A stretch of DNA of 64,000 nucleotides from Anastrepha obliqua (GCF_027943255.1 NC_072893.1:127099784-127163783); one strand, 5' to 3'. Shown: positions 45,553-57,255, counted from the stretch's first letter. Notes: a model not told the origin generated them from the letters alone. Program-made: numbers and translations.

Positions 45553-46280
45553 GGGGGCAGATACTTGTAATATTTCGAAAAAAAAAAAAAATTGTTTTCA
45601 TAAAATGTTAATATAATCCTTTAAGAATATGTCAAAAAAATTTTAAGATCTCATATTGTATTATAGATCGTTAACCGTGACGACTCAATTCTTTGCGTTC
45701 GAGCACTGGGAGAAGTATACCTAGTTACGTTGTATTCAAATTTTAGACGCTTTTTTCTCAAAACTATATTTTTCGAATTGGCGTACACCATAACTCGAAA
45801 AGTTATTGACCGATCTCCCTGAAATTTTGCACACATCTTTTTTATGATATTACTTTTTATGTAAATTTACAAGTTTTTGAAAATTTTTCGAAAAAAAAAT
45901 TTTTTCGAAGCAAAAATAGTAGGAAAATTTGCTCCGAAATTTTTTTAAGCATTTTATTCCGCGAATTTTTTTCCATTTTTGTTTGATTCATATAGAAATT
46001 ATGACATTAATAAACAAAAAAATGTTTGGTCTTTTGTATTCAGCTCACTGACGCTGATGCTACAATGCCCGCCGATTGAGAAGCCCCACTGCGACCTTCT
46101 TGGAAGAATTGAGTGTACATCCGCCATTTTAAATGATTAAAATAAAAAAAAATGTCTTATATTATTTTAATGTATAAATAAAATGTATGTCAAATTTGAA
46201 AAAAATATATTGACTTCTTCGCTTTAAATAATTTTAATGAAAATCAGGGAAAATATAGCCGTTTACAGGTATCTGTCCCC
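45553..46280. mobile_element. TTAA-flanked MITE, 728 bp
   Basis: TTAA at 45,549-45,552 and 46,281-46,284. Inverted ends GGGGGCAGATACTTGTAA and complement of TTTACAGGTATCTGTCCCC. The interior module at 45,736-45,772 (TTTTAGACGCTTTTTTCTC) corresponds to that at 13,560 and 31,713. No coding capacity. Confidence 0.8.
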
Positions 46281-46370
46281 TTAATAATTGTCATATGAAA
46301 AAGTTCCATAAATCTCACACCAGGTACATGGAAAAAATCAAACCCACGCACTCAGCCGCTTAACGACTGT

Positions 46371-46388
46371 TCATATGCTTTTAGGCGC
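46371..46388 (+). promoter_or_regulatory. Su(Hw)-like site 38
   Basis: Reads TCATATGCTTTTAGGCGC (14/18). Confidence 0.6.
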
Positions 46389-46753
46389 TGTTTCGTACAC
46401 ACATACATGCAAACAACTTTCAAGCACTTTATATTGCCTTTAATATCGCTACGTTGTTATTAATAATATTGACAGATGTTTGACCTTTTTTCGCATAAAG
46501 CAGCTTACTCAGTGCCATGCGCCGCTCTTGAATCGCAACATTCTCTACTTCCCCTCATTTATTCACTGCTTCACTCACCCACTCAGCAATTGGACTTTTC
46601 TTGTTTTCATATTTTCATATTTTTTCAAAAGTCTATCAACGATTTTTGTTTTGTTAAGCAGATTTTTGTCATTGTAGTTGCCTGCTGGATATTTACCAGT
46701 GTATTGTGCATGTGAGTGTGTGTTTATATGTGTATGAGCGCAGTGAAACTCAT

Positions 46754-46771
46754 TTGTATGCTTTTAGTAGC
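46754..46771 (+). promoter_or_regulatory. Su(Hw)-like site 39
   Basis: Reads TTGTATGCTTTTAGTAGC (14/18, or a one-base insertion before GCG). Confidence 0.5.
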
Positions 46772-47366
46772 GTAATTCCAAAGTGCGGTGAGTAAGTGAA
46801 ATAGTCAAAAAAATATGACGAAATGACGGCTTACAATTTTTACTTCTGGAAATATTTGGCATTACTTCAATTACTACAAGAATATTGTATTTTTGCGTAT
46901 TTCTTTCTTTGTTGCTTTTTACTTTTAATTTCATTCTGCCTTTTAATGCTCCGTTTTTGTTATTCATCGTTTTTTAATACTTCAAAAAAGTAGGAAAAAA
47001 ATGCAGCAGCAGGTACTTAACTCGCTAATCGCCTTTGTTGTTGTTGAAAAAGAAAACAAAACAATTCGCTATTTCTTTTTCTACATATATTTCTATTTTT
47101 TTGTTCCACTCATTCGAAGCGTACTTTATAAAGAGTTCGACCAGCCTTTTTTTAAGTACTCTGAGTCAAGCTAATAAACAGAGGTATTTGTCACAAACTT
47201 ATAAATAAAACAACTTGCAAAATTCAGGCATATACCTTGTAAAATAAAGCTCAAATTGTTTAAAAAATAAAGAGAAAAATGTTAGTATTAAAAAAAATTA
47301 AAAAAGGAGTTTGAGGGGTTACCTGCACTCAGAATTAAAAAAAGCGATTTTTTTAAGATTAATATT

Positions 47367-47384
47367 CTTTATAGTTTTAGGCGA
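47367..47384 (+). promoter_or_regulatory. Su(Hw)-like site 40
   Basis: Reads CTTTATAGTTTTAGGCGA (13/18); inside a possible MITE relic, so may be coincidental. Confidence 0.3.
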
Positions 47385-48359
47385 ATTTCTGTGGAAACCG
47401 ATTATAAAAATTCCCAATAGATATAAAGTTATAGTAAAAAATGTAACTATCCGACGAGAGTTTGATGCGCACAGGTAGCTGTCCTTCATTTGAGGAGCCT
47501 TTCAGCCTGCCGGTTATTTTTTTATTCTTAAGTATGTATAGGGACATCTATAAAACATTATGAGAATATGTTTACGGTCGATATGCTAAGGTTTATGAAA
47601 CTAAAGGTTAATTGTTTTTGATAATCCGAAACGAACAGTTGTGTCTCCTATTTGTGATTTTCGAAAATGTTAAAACATATGGATTGTAAAGGCAGTAAGA
47701 GTGAAAGATGCTCACGCCCTAGAAAGAAGAAGCCTTCTCAGAGGTTAGATCAGATGAAGAGTGAAACAAAATACACTAATTCGTCTGCAAAAAAATCATC
47801 AGGACAATTACATGAGGTTTCATTCGAACCAACGTTCTCATACTGCGGCTAAAACATGCACGAATTCAGGCTATGAAAGCAACAAAAGAAACCCGAATAT
47901 CTCGTAGACTGGAAAAAAATAAACAAAAATAATGACTTACTGATCAGGAAGGCATACAATATGAAGCTGGAATGGGAGATTAGACGTAAACTAACAAAAT
48001 AAATTAAAACATACATTTTAAGCTCTTGCTTTAAATGCGCGCGACCTCGAGCGAAATGCAATTGAAAGCTTAAACTCGTTGTTCCCAAAACTAATATAGT
48101 TTCTCCGGCACGGTCTGCAAGATAACTCATAGAGTTTTTAATATTTTTTGATGCGGTTTTTTTAAATATTCGAATATTATTTTCTCTATAGTTTGTCGAG
48201 CCAGATTTTTGATATTTATATTAAAAAATTTATAAACATAGCTAAAGGGTGACATTTATGACGTAAAACGCATACTTTTTTTAAAATGCCGTAAAATTGC
48301 TCGACAGACTTTAGCTACAATTTTATTTCACAAGAATTTTTTTTACTTTTTACAGATCC

Positions 48360-48732
48360 ATCAACATCTCAAGGACAAATGATGCAGGCTGTGGAGCAAC
48401 TTTTCTTTCAGTGTACTTTTCAGAGTATTTTTCATGCCGCTCCATGACTAGGGTCTCGAGATATAGGTCAAAACGTGGACCCGGGTAACCTTTGGATGTG
48501 TATGTACAATATGGGTATCAAATGGATGCTGTTGGTGAATGCTTTAGTTCAGAGTATTTTTCATGCCGCTCCGTGACTGGGGTCTCGAGATAGAGACCAA
48601 AACGTGGTATTGAATAAAGAAATAAATAATATGAGAATAAAGAAATAAATAATATGAAAACCATATATTTTCTGTTCTAAACCATATCTATTCTATTTTA
48701 GTGTGCCCAGCGAAGCGGGCCGGGTTTGCTAG
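48360..48732 (+). mobile_element. Non-autonomous Helitron, 3' part
   Basis: Ends with the hairpin GCCCAGCGAAGCGGGC, then CGGGTTTG and CTAG at 48,729-48,732 followed by T: the Helitron 3' signature (hairpin plus CTRR, A/T target). The interior has two copies of a CAGAGTATTTTTCATGCCGC unit (48,419 and 48,549) with GTCTCGAGATA, plus ACAATATGGGTATCAAATGG, a phrase I recall from insect Helitrons. AATAAAGAAATAAATAATAT is also duplicated (48,614/48,637). The 5' TC end was not located. Confidence 0.7.
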
Positions 48733-49066
48733 TTTTTTATAAAGTTTAAGTACTAATAATCAATGTATAAAATTTTTGTATATTTATTTCTATTGTTATC
48801 CCTTCTAAAAACAGGGAAATTTTCTTTTAGCGCATTTTTGGCGCTGCAGGACGTATGTAGCTCCTTAAATTTTTTGAAAAATTCAAATGGAAATGCAGAA
48901 ATAGTTTGTTCTGAGTCTACTCAGATGGAGTAGATATTTATTACGTAAAGACCTGAATTTGAATTTGAAAAGGTCGAGGCAAGGAGCACCAGGAGATAGT
49001 CAAGGAGGGAAGGAGAAAAGTATCAGAGAAAGAGATAGGAAAGAATAGGGACAGAAATAGAGATAG
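48733..49066. other. Probable LINE 3' UTR and flank
   Basis: Follows the stop of the minus-strand LINE; no clear poly(A) end seen. A purine-rich + strand run at 48,965-49,065. Confidence 0.35.
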
Positions 49067-50515
49067 TTAGTCCTGTGAGAATTTTCCAGATTCTTTGGCA
49101 AATCTGTAAATATCCTCCAGTTTCAGAGAACGAATATTTTTCAGTCTCATGACATCGGAACCCAATACTCGTAGCCTTGCTCTAGCAAAGGCTGGACACT
49201 CACAGAGAAAGTGCTCAGTGCTATCCGCCTCCTCCAAGCATGACAGGCATACCGGGTTCTCGATGATTCCAATGGTGGTCATATGCTGACCCCATGGATT
49301 GTGTCCTGTAATGATGCCGACCATCAACCGAATATCTTTCCTTCTAAGTTTTAGTAGAAAGTTTGACAGTTTTCTGTTCGGACTTGTCACAAAACACTTT
49401 GCAGTTCTGCAGCGTTCTAGACCGAACCATCGCTCTTTATGTAGATTGCCTACATAATCGCTGATCCAATTCTTGATTCCTGCGGGACTGATTCCGATTA
49501 TTGGCTCTGGCCCGTGTGGGGGCCCCGCTGATCCACGGTTGGTCAATTCGTCGGCAATTTCGTTTCCTTGAACACCGGAGTGTCCCGGAACCCATATAAG
49601 TACAGGGCTGTTCTGTCTTGTGGCAGAATTAAGCTTCTTCTTACATTCTTGAACAATCTTTGAGGTTTACTTCGCGTTCTTTAGGGCCTTCAATGCAGCC
49701 TGACTGTCACTGAAGACTCCAATCTGTTTCCCGCTCCATGTCCTCTCGATTATCCATTCGGCTACTTTTAGGATGGCAAAAACTTCTGTTTGGAAAACAG
49801 TTGCCATTCCCCCCATAACATAGTGATACTTATTACTATCGTTTAAGTACCATCCGGCTCCAGACCCCATTTCATTCTTAGACCCATCGGTAAAGAAAAT
49901 ATCCGTCAAATCTCCCTGGATGCATTCTGGATTGCTCCATTGCTCACGCAATGGAAATCTCACATCAAATTTCCTTCCAAATGAAACTGTAGGGATCAGG
50001 TCATCTTTAGGTGCTAAAAACAGTGGATACTGCTCCGACAGCAACTTAAAGATTTCTCTGTGCCCCGAAGTTCCATCTTCGTGCCAGAAATCATATTTAT
50101 GGAGTCTACACATTGCTTTTATTGCTTCCTGTTGTATCTTAAGATCCAGGGGGAGCAAATCAAGCATAGCATTTAGGGCATCACCAGAGGTTGTACTCAT
50201 GGCACCCGTGATGCATAAACATACACTTCTTTGCAGCCTGTATAGTTCCCGGATTGGGAACTTAACCATGCTCCGTCGCCACCAGACCACAGAAGCGTAA
50301 GTGATGTTTGTTTTGCCAAAGGCTCTACGGCATTGCTGAAAAATCTTCAATGCACGATTCACCTTCAGTGAAACGTGTGTCTCCCAAGTCAGCTTCTTAT
50401 CCAAGATTACTCCTAGATATTTGACTTCGTTGGAAACACCAAGTGTCACACCTTTCAGTGTTGGAATACTGAGTCCATCCAATTTCCGTTTTCTCGTAAA
50501 GACCTAGTAGGGACC
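49067..50515 (-). pseudogene. RNase H-bearing LINE (I/R1/LOA group), 5'-truncated ORF2
   Basis: Reads from the RT thumb (TRKRKLDGLSIPTLKGVTLG, VKYLGVILDKKLTW) through a complete RNase H: FFTDGSK (D), TEVFAI (E), FSDSQAAL (D) and, past one in-frame TAA at 49,667-49,669, GHSGVQGNEIADELT (D). The tail holds a zinc-knuckle CLSCLEEADSTEHFLCEC. Frame is constant over about 1.4 kb apart from that stop, so this is the best-preserved and probably youngest LINE here. The upstream RT and ORF1 are missing; homology starts near 50,510, the usual 5' truncation. The + strand frame at 49,920-50,300 is a shadow. Confidence 0.85.
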
Positions 50516-50790
50516 GAAAAGTTAATTCCTTCCAGGTTATTTGTTCCTAATAAAACAAAATATTTTCTGTTTGTATGTATACTATGCAAACATTTCAAAA
50601 AATATCTGCACTAGAAACTTTTAATTAATTATAGTTTAAAGTTCGATTGTATATTGTAAAAGATTTCTATTTTTTGAAAGGAAATTTTTTCGAACATCAT
50701 TTTTATTCTTGATATTTTCTATTGCTTTAAAGTCATACGTATTTCTTTTTTAGTATTTTCTATCTTCTTCTAGTGTTTTCTTTCTTCTAG
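50516..50790. other. Unassigned AT-rich DNA
   Basis: Between two oppositely oriented LINE fragments; nothing recognised. Confidence 0.35.
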
Positions 50791-51095
50791 GGCACCTCCC
50801 GATGACTTCTGCAGGAGTCGTGGAGATAAATATCAAATTGAGTCGGTAGAATACCTCCTCCGTGAATGTCCTGCGTTTCAAAGAAGCTACGACTAAATCT
50901 TGGCGATTATTCTTTGAAGACCTGGGAAATTTTTAAAATGGCTCACAGGAAGAATTATTTACTTTCTTAAAAAGATTTAAGTGGCTTAAGCAATTTAGTC
51001 AGGAGATGGAAATGAAATACAGGTATGAAATTTGACATTAGGGCCACCGAGTACCTTGCCTTAGACAAGCAACCTGGCTAACCTACCACATACTG
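50791..51095 (+). pseudogene. LINE zinc-knuckle / 3' tail relic
   Basis: Reads DDFCRSRGDKYQIESVEYLL then RECPAFQRSYD and a stop. It matches the CxxC...EHLLCECPAF tail of RNase H-type LINEs, with the second Cys lost (CRSR). Frameshifted LKWLTGRIIYFLKK and a GGCCACCGAGTACC run follow. Opposite orientation to the 49-50.5-kb element, hence a separate insertion. Confidence 0.6.
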
Positions 51096-51299
51096 TAATA
51101 TTTATGCCTGCACTTTTGATAAAGCATTTTGGGTCTGCTTAGCATTGTTTTCTGTCAGGCGCTAATTTGCTTGAGGTAGGTCAGATTTCTAATATAATTC
51201 AAAAAGACATGATTTATTAAACAGGTTAGTATGAATATTAATAAATTTTGGCGAGTTCCATATATAAACTTTCCATATTCAAATATACTAATTCAATCA

Positions 51300-51300
51300 T

Positions 51301-51339
<39 letters not shown>

Positions 51340-51344
51340 TATGA
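51300..51344. repeat. (AT)n microsatellite
   Basis: About 35 bp of uninterrupted AT immediately before a SINE; followed by GATGTTGTTCC, itself the complement of an internal SINE segment. Confidence 0.85.
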
Positions 51345-51353
51345 TGTTGTTCC

Positions 51354-51592
51354 GGCGGCCGCCGTAGCCGGATGAGTTGGTGCGTGATTACCATTCGGAA
51401 TTCACTGAGAGAACGTTAGTTCGAATCTCAGTGAAACACCAAAATTAAGAAAAACATTTTTCTGAAAGCGGTCGCCCCTCGGCAGGCAATGGCAAACCTC
51501 CGAGTGTATTTCTGCCATGAAAAAGCTCCTCATAAAAATATCTGCCGTTCGGGGTCGGCTTGAAACTGTAGGTCCCTCAATTTGTGGAACGA
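51354..51592 (+). mobile_element. tRNA-derived SINE, copy 3 (3' truncated)
   Basis: GGCGGCCGCCGTAGCCGGAT head, B-box region GTTCGAATCTCAGTG, and the body to CTCAATTTGTGGAACGACA. The 3' third is missing. Confidence 0.85.
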
Positions 51593-52251
51593 CACCCTAC
51601 AGCTACAAAACCATATTTTTAAACACCCGGAACTATGCTTTTATCTAATTCTTTAAATTACCTTTAAAAAACTGACTAAAATCAGCAACGAGCTTAACTA
51701 TATTTAAAGCAACTCTCTAAGCCAAAACTAAAACACTTTTTAGCAGGGGCTTCTGATATCCTTATTAACTTATTAGAGTAACCCCACCCGCACAACTCTG
51801 CCAATTAATCTTACTTGCTCACAATCAATTAGTAAAATTAGTCAGCACACAAGGTGTCTGCTGTCATCAACTTCCTCGCCTCAGTCAATGCACTATACTC
51901 ATACGCTGTGCATTTATTCATAGATATATGCACCTGATTGTGTAAGAAGAGCAATCAACAGTGCAATAGCACCTAAATTTATGCAACACTTTATTTACTT
52001 TACAAATACGCCAGAGTCACTCCGAATGGTGAAGCAATAAATTTTGTAACCTACAGTAGCTGGCCTAACTAGCCACTCACCATGTACCCTATAATCCAAT
52101 ACTGTACGCCCAACAGCAGGCTACGTAGTGGACTGACCGTTGACACATCGCCTCAACACACGCTCGGCACATGCGGGCAACACTCGGTAGCTGTTGGCAA
52201 TATTTGTTCAGCACTGCTTGTCTATGCAGCTTAGTATTTTCACCATATCAT

Positions 52252-52269
52252 GCGCCTGTATGTATGCAT
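52252..52269 (-). promoter_or_regulatory. Su(Hw)-like site 41
   Basis: Reads ATGCATACATACAGGCGC (14/18). Confidence 0.65.
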
Positions 52270-52402
52270 TCATTTTGTTTGGTCACTTAATTAAATTAAG
52301 CTATCATATTAGTGTCATCGATGTGCGGCGATACGTGCAGGCAACGAGCGCACAGAGACGGGTGCGCACTGCCCCCTTTGACAGTCACACAGCGGGGCTT
52401 AT

Positions 52403-52420
52403 TCGCCTTAAAGTATGCAA
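52403..52420 (-). promoter_or_regulatory. Su(Hw)-like site 42
   Basis: Reads TTGCATACTTTAAGGCGA (16/18). Confidence 0.75.
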
Positions 52421-52688
52421 CAGCTAGGCCATGTGTCAATTTATAGCTGAATATCTATGGGCATGCATGAGTGTGTGTGTGTGTGAGTGTGCCTAGGTGA
52501 GTGAAATTAAATTTAGGTCGACTCCCGCCGCTAAGCAGTCAGGCAACATACACACACGCACTCACACACACACAAGGACGTTTTATTACTATGCAGTTCG
52601 TATGTTCTGTAATATGTGCGTACATGGTATTATCTGTAAATTTATCTAATTTATTACAGTTTTAATACAATGTACATATTAATTAGCA

Positions 52689-52706
52689 TCGCCTAAATGT
52701 ATGCAA
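52689..52706 (-). promoter_or_regulatory. Su(Hw)-like site 43
   Basis: Reads TTGCATACATTTAGGCGA (16/18). Confidence 0.75.
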
Positions 52707-53120
52707 CCCTACCTTTTGCAGCATTTCGTTTTATTATTATTACTATTATTATTATTGTTATTACTACGCACAACAACAGCAACAATTATTTTGAGTGCTC
52801 TTATTACACGCATTTATGTATTACATTTGTCAATTCATTGTTGTACGCAATCAATTATTTGTAGCAGCTACTCGAGGCTGAAAATATGCACTTGGTAATT
52901 ATGAAATGTGAAAGGTGATGAATTTAAAATAGAGAGGGTTGAATTGACAGCCATTAAGCCAGTAAAAGTCTATTATTTGAGTTTTAGCCTAAATTTGAAT
53001 GCGTCTAGAAACAGGCAATTGCTGTGCAAAGTGTAAAAACTCGTGAGAAATGATAACAGTTTGAAATATTTATGTAATTATTAAAACAAACGCGCCGAAT
53101 TTTATCATAATAGTCACTAT

Positions 53121-53138
53121 GCGCCTTTAAGTATGCCA
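53121..53138 (-). promoter_or_regulatory. Su(Hw)-like site 44
   Basis: Reads TGGCATACTTAAAGGCGC (15/18). Confidence 0.7.
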
Positions 53139-53232
53139 CGCTGAGAATGTTTTTGCAAAATACATTTGTGATACGCGGCGTTGGTTGAAAAATCGTATTC
53201 ACTGCATATTACTGGAAAGCCTACATTATCCT

Positions 53233-53250
53233 ATGCCCAAAAGTATGCAA
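53233..53250 (-). promoter_or_regulatory. Su(Hw)-like site 45
   Basis: Reads TTGCATACTTTTGGGCAT (15/18). Confidence 0.7.
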
Positions 53251-53520
53251 TGTTTTGCAGAGTATTCGACTTTCCAAGGCGCCCATCATTATTTGAGTTA
53301 TTTCAATAACGTTTCATGTTTTTAATTACGGCCTCAAATATATCAAAAAGTATTTATTCTTGTCAATACTTTCATTAACCAACAAAAAAAGCAGAACTAG
53401 AAAAATGTGTGTAGTTTCTTTTTTTGCCAGCAGATATTTTGTAATATATTTTATCAGTGCTAAATTACAATAGTATTCCCTTACATCCACAAAATACTGC
53501 ATGTCAAAAAACTACTAAAT

Positions 53521-53538
53521 TCCCCTGAAAGTATGCAT
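53521..53538 (-). promoter_or_regulatory. Su(Hw)-like site 46
   Basis: Reads ATGCATACTTTCAGGGGA (14/18); 11 bp from site 47, which points the other way. Confidence 0.6.
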
Positions 53539-53549
53539 CTAAAAGTTAT

Positions 53550-53567
53550 TTTCATACTTTTAGGTCT
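53550..53567 (+). promoter_or_regulatory. Su(Hw)-like site 47
   Basis: Reads TTTCATACTTTTAGGTCT (14/18). Confidence 0.6.
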
Positions 53568-53655
53568 TAACATTGTTAATTTCAGCAGAATTATATCTTA
53601 TTGCGACATGGTTTGTTTGTCATTTCACTGGAATATCGACTGCATTAAAATGATT

Positions 53656-53673
53656 GTGCATACTTTTAGGTGC
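53656..53673 (+). promoter_or_regulatory. Su(Hw)-like site 48
   Basis: Reads GTGCATACTTTTAGGTGC (16/18). Confidence 0.75.
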
Positions 53674-54118
53674 TTTCACTTTTTTACTGAGCTCAAATCA
53701 ATTTATTTAATTTATTTTAAATTATATTATTGTAATTACTCAACATGCAAGTAAAACCATTAATAAAAATATGCGTTCAAATAATAATTATGCACATAGT
53801 CTTTCATGGCCTATAAGTAGGCTTCAGAATTATTAATTCACCGCATGGTACAATTAATTAAAAGGCCATTGTTGTGGTTGTGTGCACATATTTATATGCA
53901 TTTATTCACATGTAAAATGCTAACAATTACATTTTACATTAGACATTGCATTTTAATTGCAATTTTCAGGAATTTCGAAATACGAAAAAAATTAAAATAA
54001 TAGAACAACTACAGATTTTTGTTAATTTATTAGGGCAGGTTTATCACAACACGTCTGCTTTATTATTTGTGTGCAAAATGATGCAGAGAAGAGCGATTTT
54101 AATATATGGGTATGGTAT

Positions 54119-54136
54119 GCGCCTGTGAGTATGTTA
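54119..54136 (-). promoter_or_regulatory. Su(Hw)-like site 49
   Basis: Reads TAACATACTCACAGGCGC (13/18). Confidence 0.55.
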
Positions 54137-55205
54137 TATTTCAGTTTTCCACTTTCGTCTGTATATAAATTTGATGATTTATTTCAACATTTGGTAACTT
54201 AAAAGTTAGTAGTTTTAGTATTGTAGCGGATGCAGGTAACCTAATACTGCCTTCAGCTTTCATCCATTGTGACAGCAGCCTGTAGTTTAACACAAAATTT
54301 CTGCTCTTCAGAAACGCTTGATGCTTTTATGGTCTTGTGCCTCCGTTTATTCTTATCACGAAAGCGCTGACAGAAGGCCTTGGTTATAGCTGCGCAGTGA
54401 CTCTCATTGTGATTTACTGTTCTTTCTTGTAAAGAAAACTTTACAGATCAGTATGCAAAGCTCTTGCCATTGATAGGCATCTACAACTGTACCATGCCCA
54501 CTAAGATAGGCTAGTATCAGTGCAAGGTCGATTTAAGTATACCCACTAAATTTTTAAAACTACCATCACTATGAAGGTCAATGAGGCCAGAATCAAATTA
54601 AAAGAAAATATATAACTTCAGGCTGCAGAAAACATTTCTCATTGCTGCTATTATTTGAATTAGCACGTGGTAAACCTATAAAGTTATGTAAAACCTAGTA
54701 TTAAAAGCAATTGCGAGCCTATACAGTCAACTTCCTTATAGGAATTGTTTTTAGCATAGCTTTTTCCAAGAAATTGACAACTTTTTCTTAATGAAAACCT
54801 TTCAGCAATTAGCTGCCTTTAAAGGAAATGCAAGCAGCCAGACCCTCAAACCATTCTCCTCTTAAACTTATGGATTTATTGAGTGTACGAAGCAATTTAT
54901 TGTTTGCTTAACCGCCGATTATGTGGCGCATGCCCCAAAGTCAATGATTTTCACTTAATTTTATCGTTCGCCATTCATTTCGCTTAAGCCCAAGTGAGAT
55001 TGGTCCTGGACAATTCCACGTGAAGTCTGCATCGCCAGGATATTTTATGTTCTCTTCTGTGCCTGTAACCTTGAGGGTTCAACTTTAAGGCCATCATTGT
55101 TATTCTTTGTACTAGTTTTCTAAAAGTATGTCCAATCCAGGCCCACTTTTGTAACGATTTTCAATATTGATTGATATCTGTTTGCAAAATTCGTGTAAAT
55201 TAGTG

Positions 55206-55500
55206 TTTGATATCCAGTTTTCTAGCCACCAGGCGCGTATTTTTTAGCTTTTCGGTAAGGCGTTTAGAGTACCATACCTTTTTAAGCATTGCCAGGGCTG
55301 CATTTGCTTTGTTTAATCTAGCTGATATATCGGCTAGTGCGCCACCAGACACTAATAGTTTGGCTCCCAAGATGTGTAAACTGCAGAACTCCGTCGATCT
55401 GTTGGCCAGGAATGCTGTCAGTATTGGGCTGGGTAGTATTGAAATCCATAGATCTGGTTTACTGATCATTGATCTTCAATGCATATTTTAAATATTGCTC
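55206..55500 (-). pseudogene. LINE reverse transcriptase C-terminal relic
   Basis: The minus-strand frame reads HILGAKLLVSGGALADISAR, then LNKANAALAMLKKVWYSKRL and TEKLK. This is the YLGSxxxxDGGxxxDIxxRIxKAxxAFxxLxxVWxS segment just after the RT active site in RTE/CR1-like LINEs. It is short and bounded by unrelated sequence; YLGS has become HILGA. No zinc-knuckle or RNase H nearby. Confidence 0.65.
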
Positions 55501-55700
55501 GCAGGACATGATTACCAGCTAAGAATGGTAGTGCAGCTCCTATTTATGGAACAAGTAGAAGGTGTAGCCTTGTCATCTCAAAGCCCATTCACCTCACTTT
55601 TGATATTTCAACTGCACTCCCTGTATGAAAATCCACTCCCTTTTTCAATCTAAGAGCTCAAAAGCTACTCAAAATCTGCATTTCAATTTTACTAGCGGTG

Positions 55701-55718
55701 ACGCCCGCAGGTATGCTT
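55701..55718 (-). promoter_or_regulatory. Su(Hw)-like site 50
   Basis: Reads AAGCATACCTGCGGGCGT (11/18); core perfect, spacer unlike the consensus. Confidence 0.4.
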
Positions 55719-57237
55719 CAATTTTCCTTGCATTTCAAATATTCCATAATCCTTTATTTGTGCTCATCCATCATTTATACCTTTAGCTGCTCGCTTATCC
55801 GTCTGTCAGTCATTTCGCCAAGCGCTTATCACCGCTGACAGTTCAGTGAATTAAGAAAAATGGCATTTATAAATATTTTTAAACAGCGTAACTGTCACTC
55901 AGTTCGCTTCTGCAGTTTTCCACTTTCATTTAATATATTTATTTATTTTTTTTTTTTTTTTGAAATCTGACATAACTTCTGTTTTCATTTGTGTCCAGCC
56001 GCGCTGTCATTCGCTTATTTAGCGCAACCCTTTGCCACCTCGCCACGCTTCAGTTCATTCCAGCTGTGACCTCTCTTATCCATCGTCCCACTTCTGGCTT
56101 TTTGCTTTTCATCAATTTCATTTGGCTTAATGCAAATAAATAAATATTGAATTGAAATAAACAAATGAAATCGAGCGCAGCCAACAAAGGCGTGTTGTTG
56201 GTTTTGTTGTGGTGATAAGTGACAGTAGTGCAGTTATTATTGTTATTGTTACGCTATAACAACTGGTGTGCTTTTTGCATTAATTTCATTAATTTGCGCA
56301 TATTGTCAGATGAACATAAAATGTAGGTAGTTTTTATTTGAATAATTTTGTTTTTTATTAAATATCTTTTTAAATGAAATGTTGTTTCTGTGGGAACCGA
56401 AACGGTATAAGTATTTATTTATTTTATTTTGACTTTTTCAATGTTTCAACAAGCATTTAAACGGTGTCTCTTACATCATTATGGCACTTAATATAAAAAA
56501 GGACTAAAAAAAACAATATAAATTAATGAAAAATAAATAAAAAAAATTTCAGCTTTCTTAATTTTTTTATCCAATTTTTTTAATTTTTTTATTTCAAAAA
56601 TACTCATTTAAAATGAATTTAATTATTCCATAAAATTTAATATAAATATTTTCAATGAAATTTTTACATATATTTTGTTTTTATAATGACCGTATCAGCA
56701 GAAGCTTAAATATTCATACAAATTCCCTCTTACAAATTACTTTTTTACCTTTTTTAACTTCACTTGCATATTAAAATATCTACATTTAAAATCTCCAAAT
56801 TTGTACCTATTTTGTAATGAATATATAAACATATTTAATTAAAATATTTTTTTTTACTTTTAATAGTATTTTTTAAGTCAGAAAAGAAATGGCATACTCT
56901 GGGGCGCATAATAAGATAAGGCATCAGTGAGTATATAATTATAAATTTGGTAGAGCAAATGCTCATTAGCGATAAATTAACAACAAAAAATGAAGTCTAC
57001 TGCAGGGCGTAAGCCTCTGCTAATTAGTTTGAAGCAACGAAAAATTACCAAAATACGCATTCTGTACGCTAAAAAGCTAATTAATGTAAAGCTGTAATAT
57101 AAAGCCTACTTCAAAGCGCACATCTGATAGTGAAAATTTTGTAGTCAAAATTTCTGATATTTCCCAAATAACTGTTATTTTGCAAAGTATAAGTCTCTAT
57201 AAATCAAAAGCATTTGTCTAAAAGCCAATCAACACTT

Positions 57238-57255
57238 TGCTATACTTTTAGGCGG
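57238..57255 (+). promoter_or_regulatory. Su(Hw)-like site 51
   Basis: Reads TGCTATACTTTTAGGCGG (14/18). Confidence 0.6.

Larger units (their letters stand above)
46285..48359. other. Mostly unique noncoding DNA
   Basis: Three insulator-type sites. At 47,315-47,480 GGGGTTACCTGCAC and CACAGGTAGCTGTCC look like degraded ends of another MITE, without matching TTAA. No gene recognised. Confidence 0.4.
51593..55205. other. Unique noncoding DNA with the second site cluster
   Basis: Nine insulator-type sites at 52.2-54.2 kb. (TTA)n-like tract at 52,730-52,765; TG and CA short runs near 52,470 and 52,550. No gene recognised. Confidence 0.4.

Noticed and set aside
47315..47480. Possible fourth TTAA-type MITE
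   Set aside because: GGGGTTACCTGCAC and ACAGGTAGCTGTCC are suggestive, but there is no TTAA on either side and no shared interior module.
49920..50300. 126-codon + strand open frame
   Set aside because: Shadow of the minus-strand LINE ORF2.
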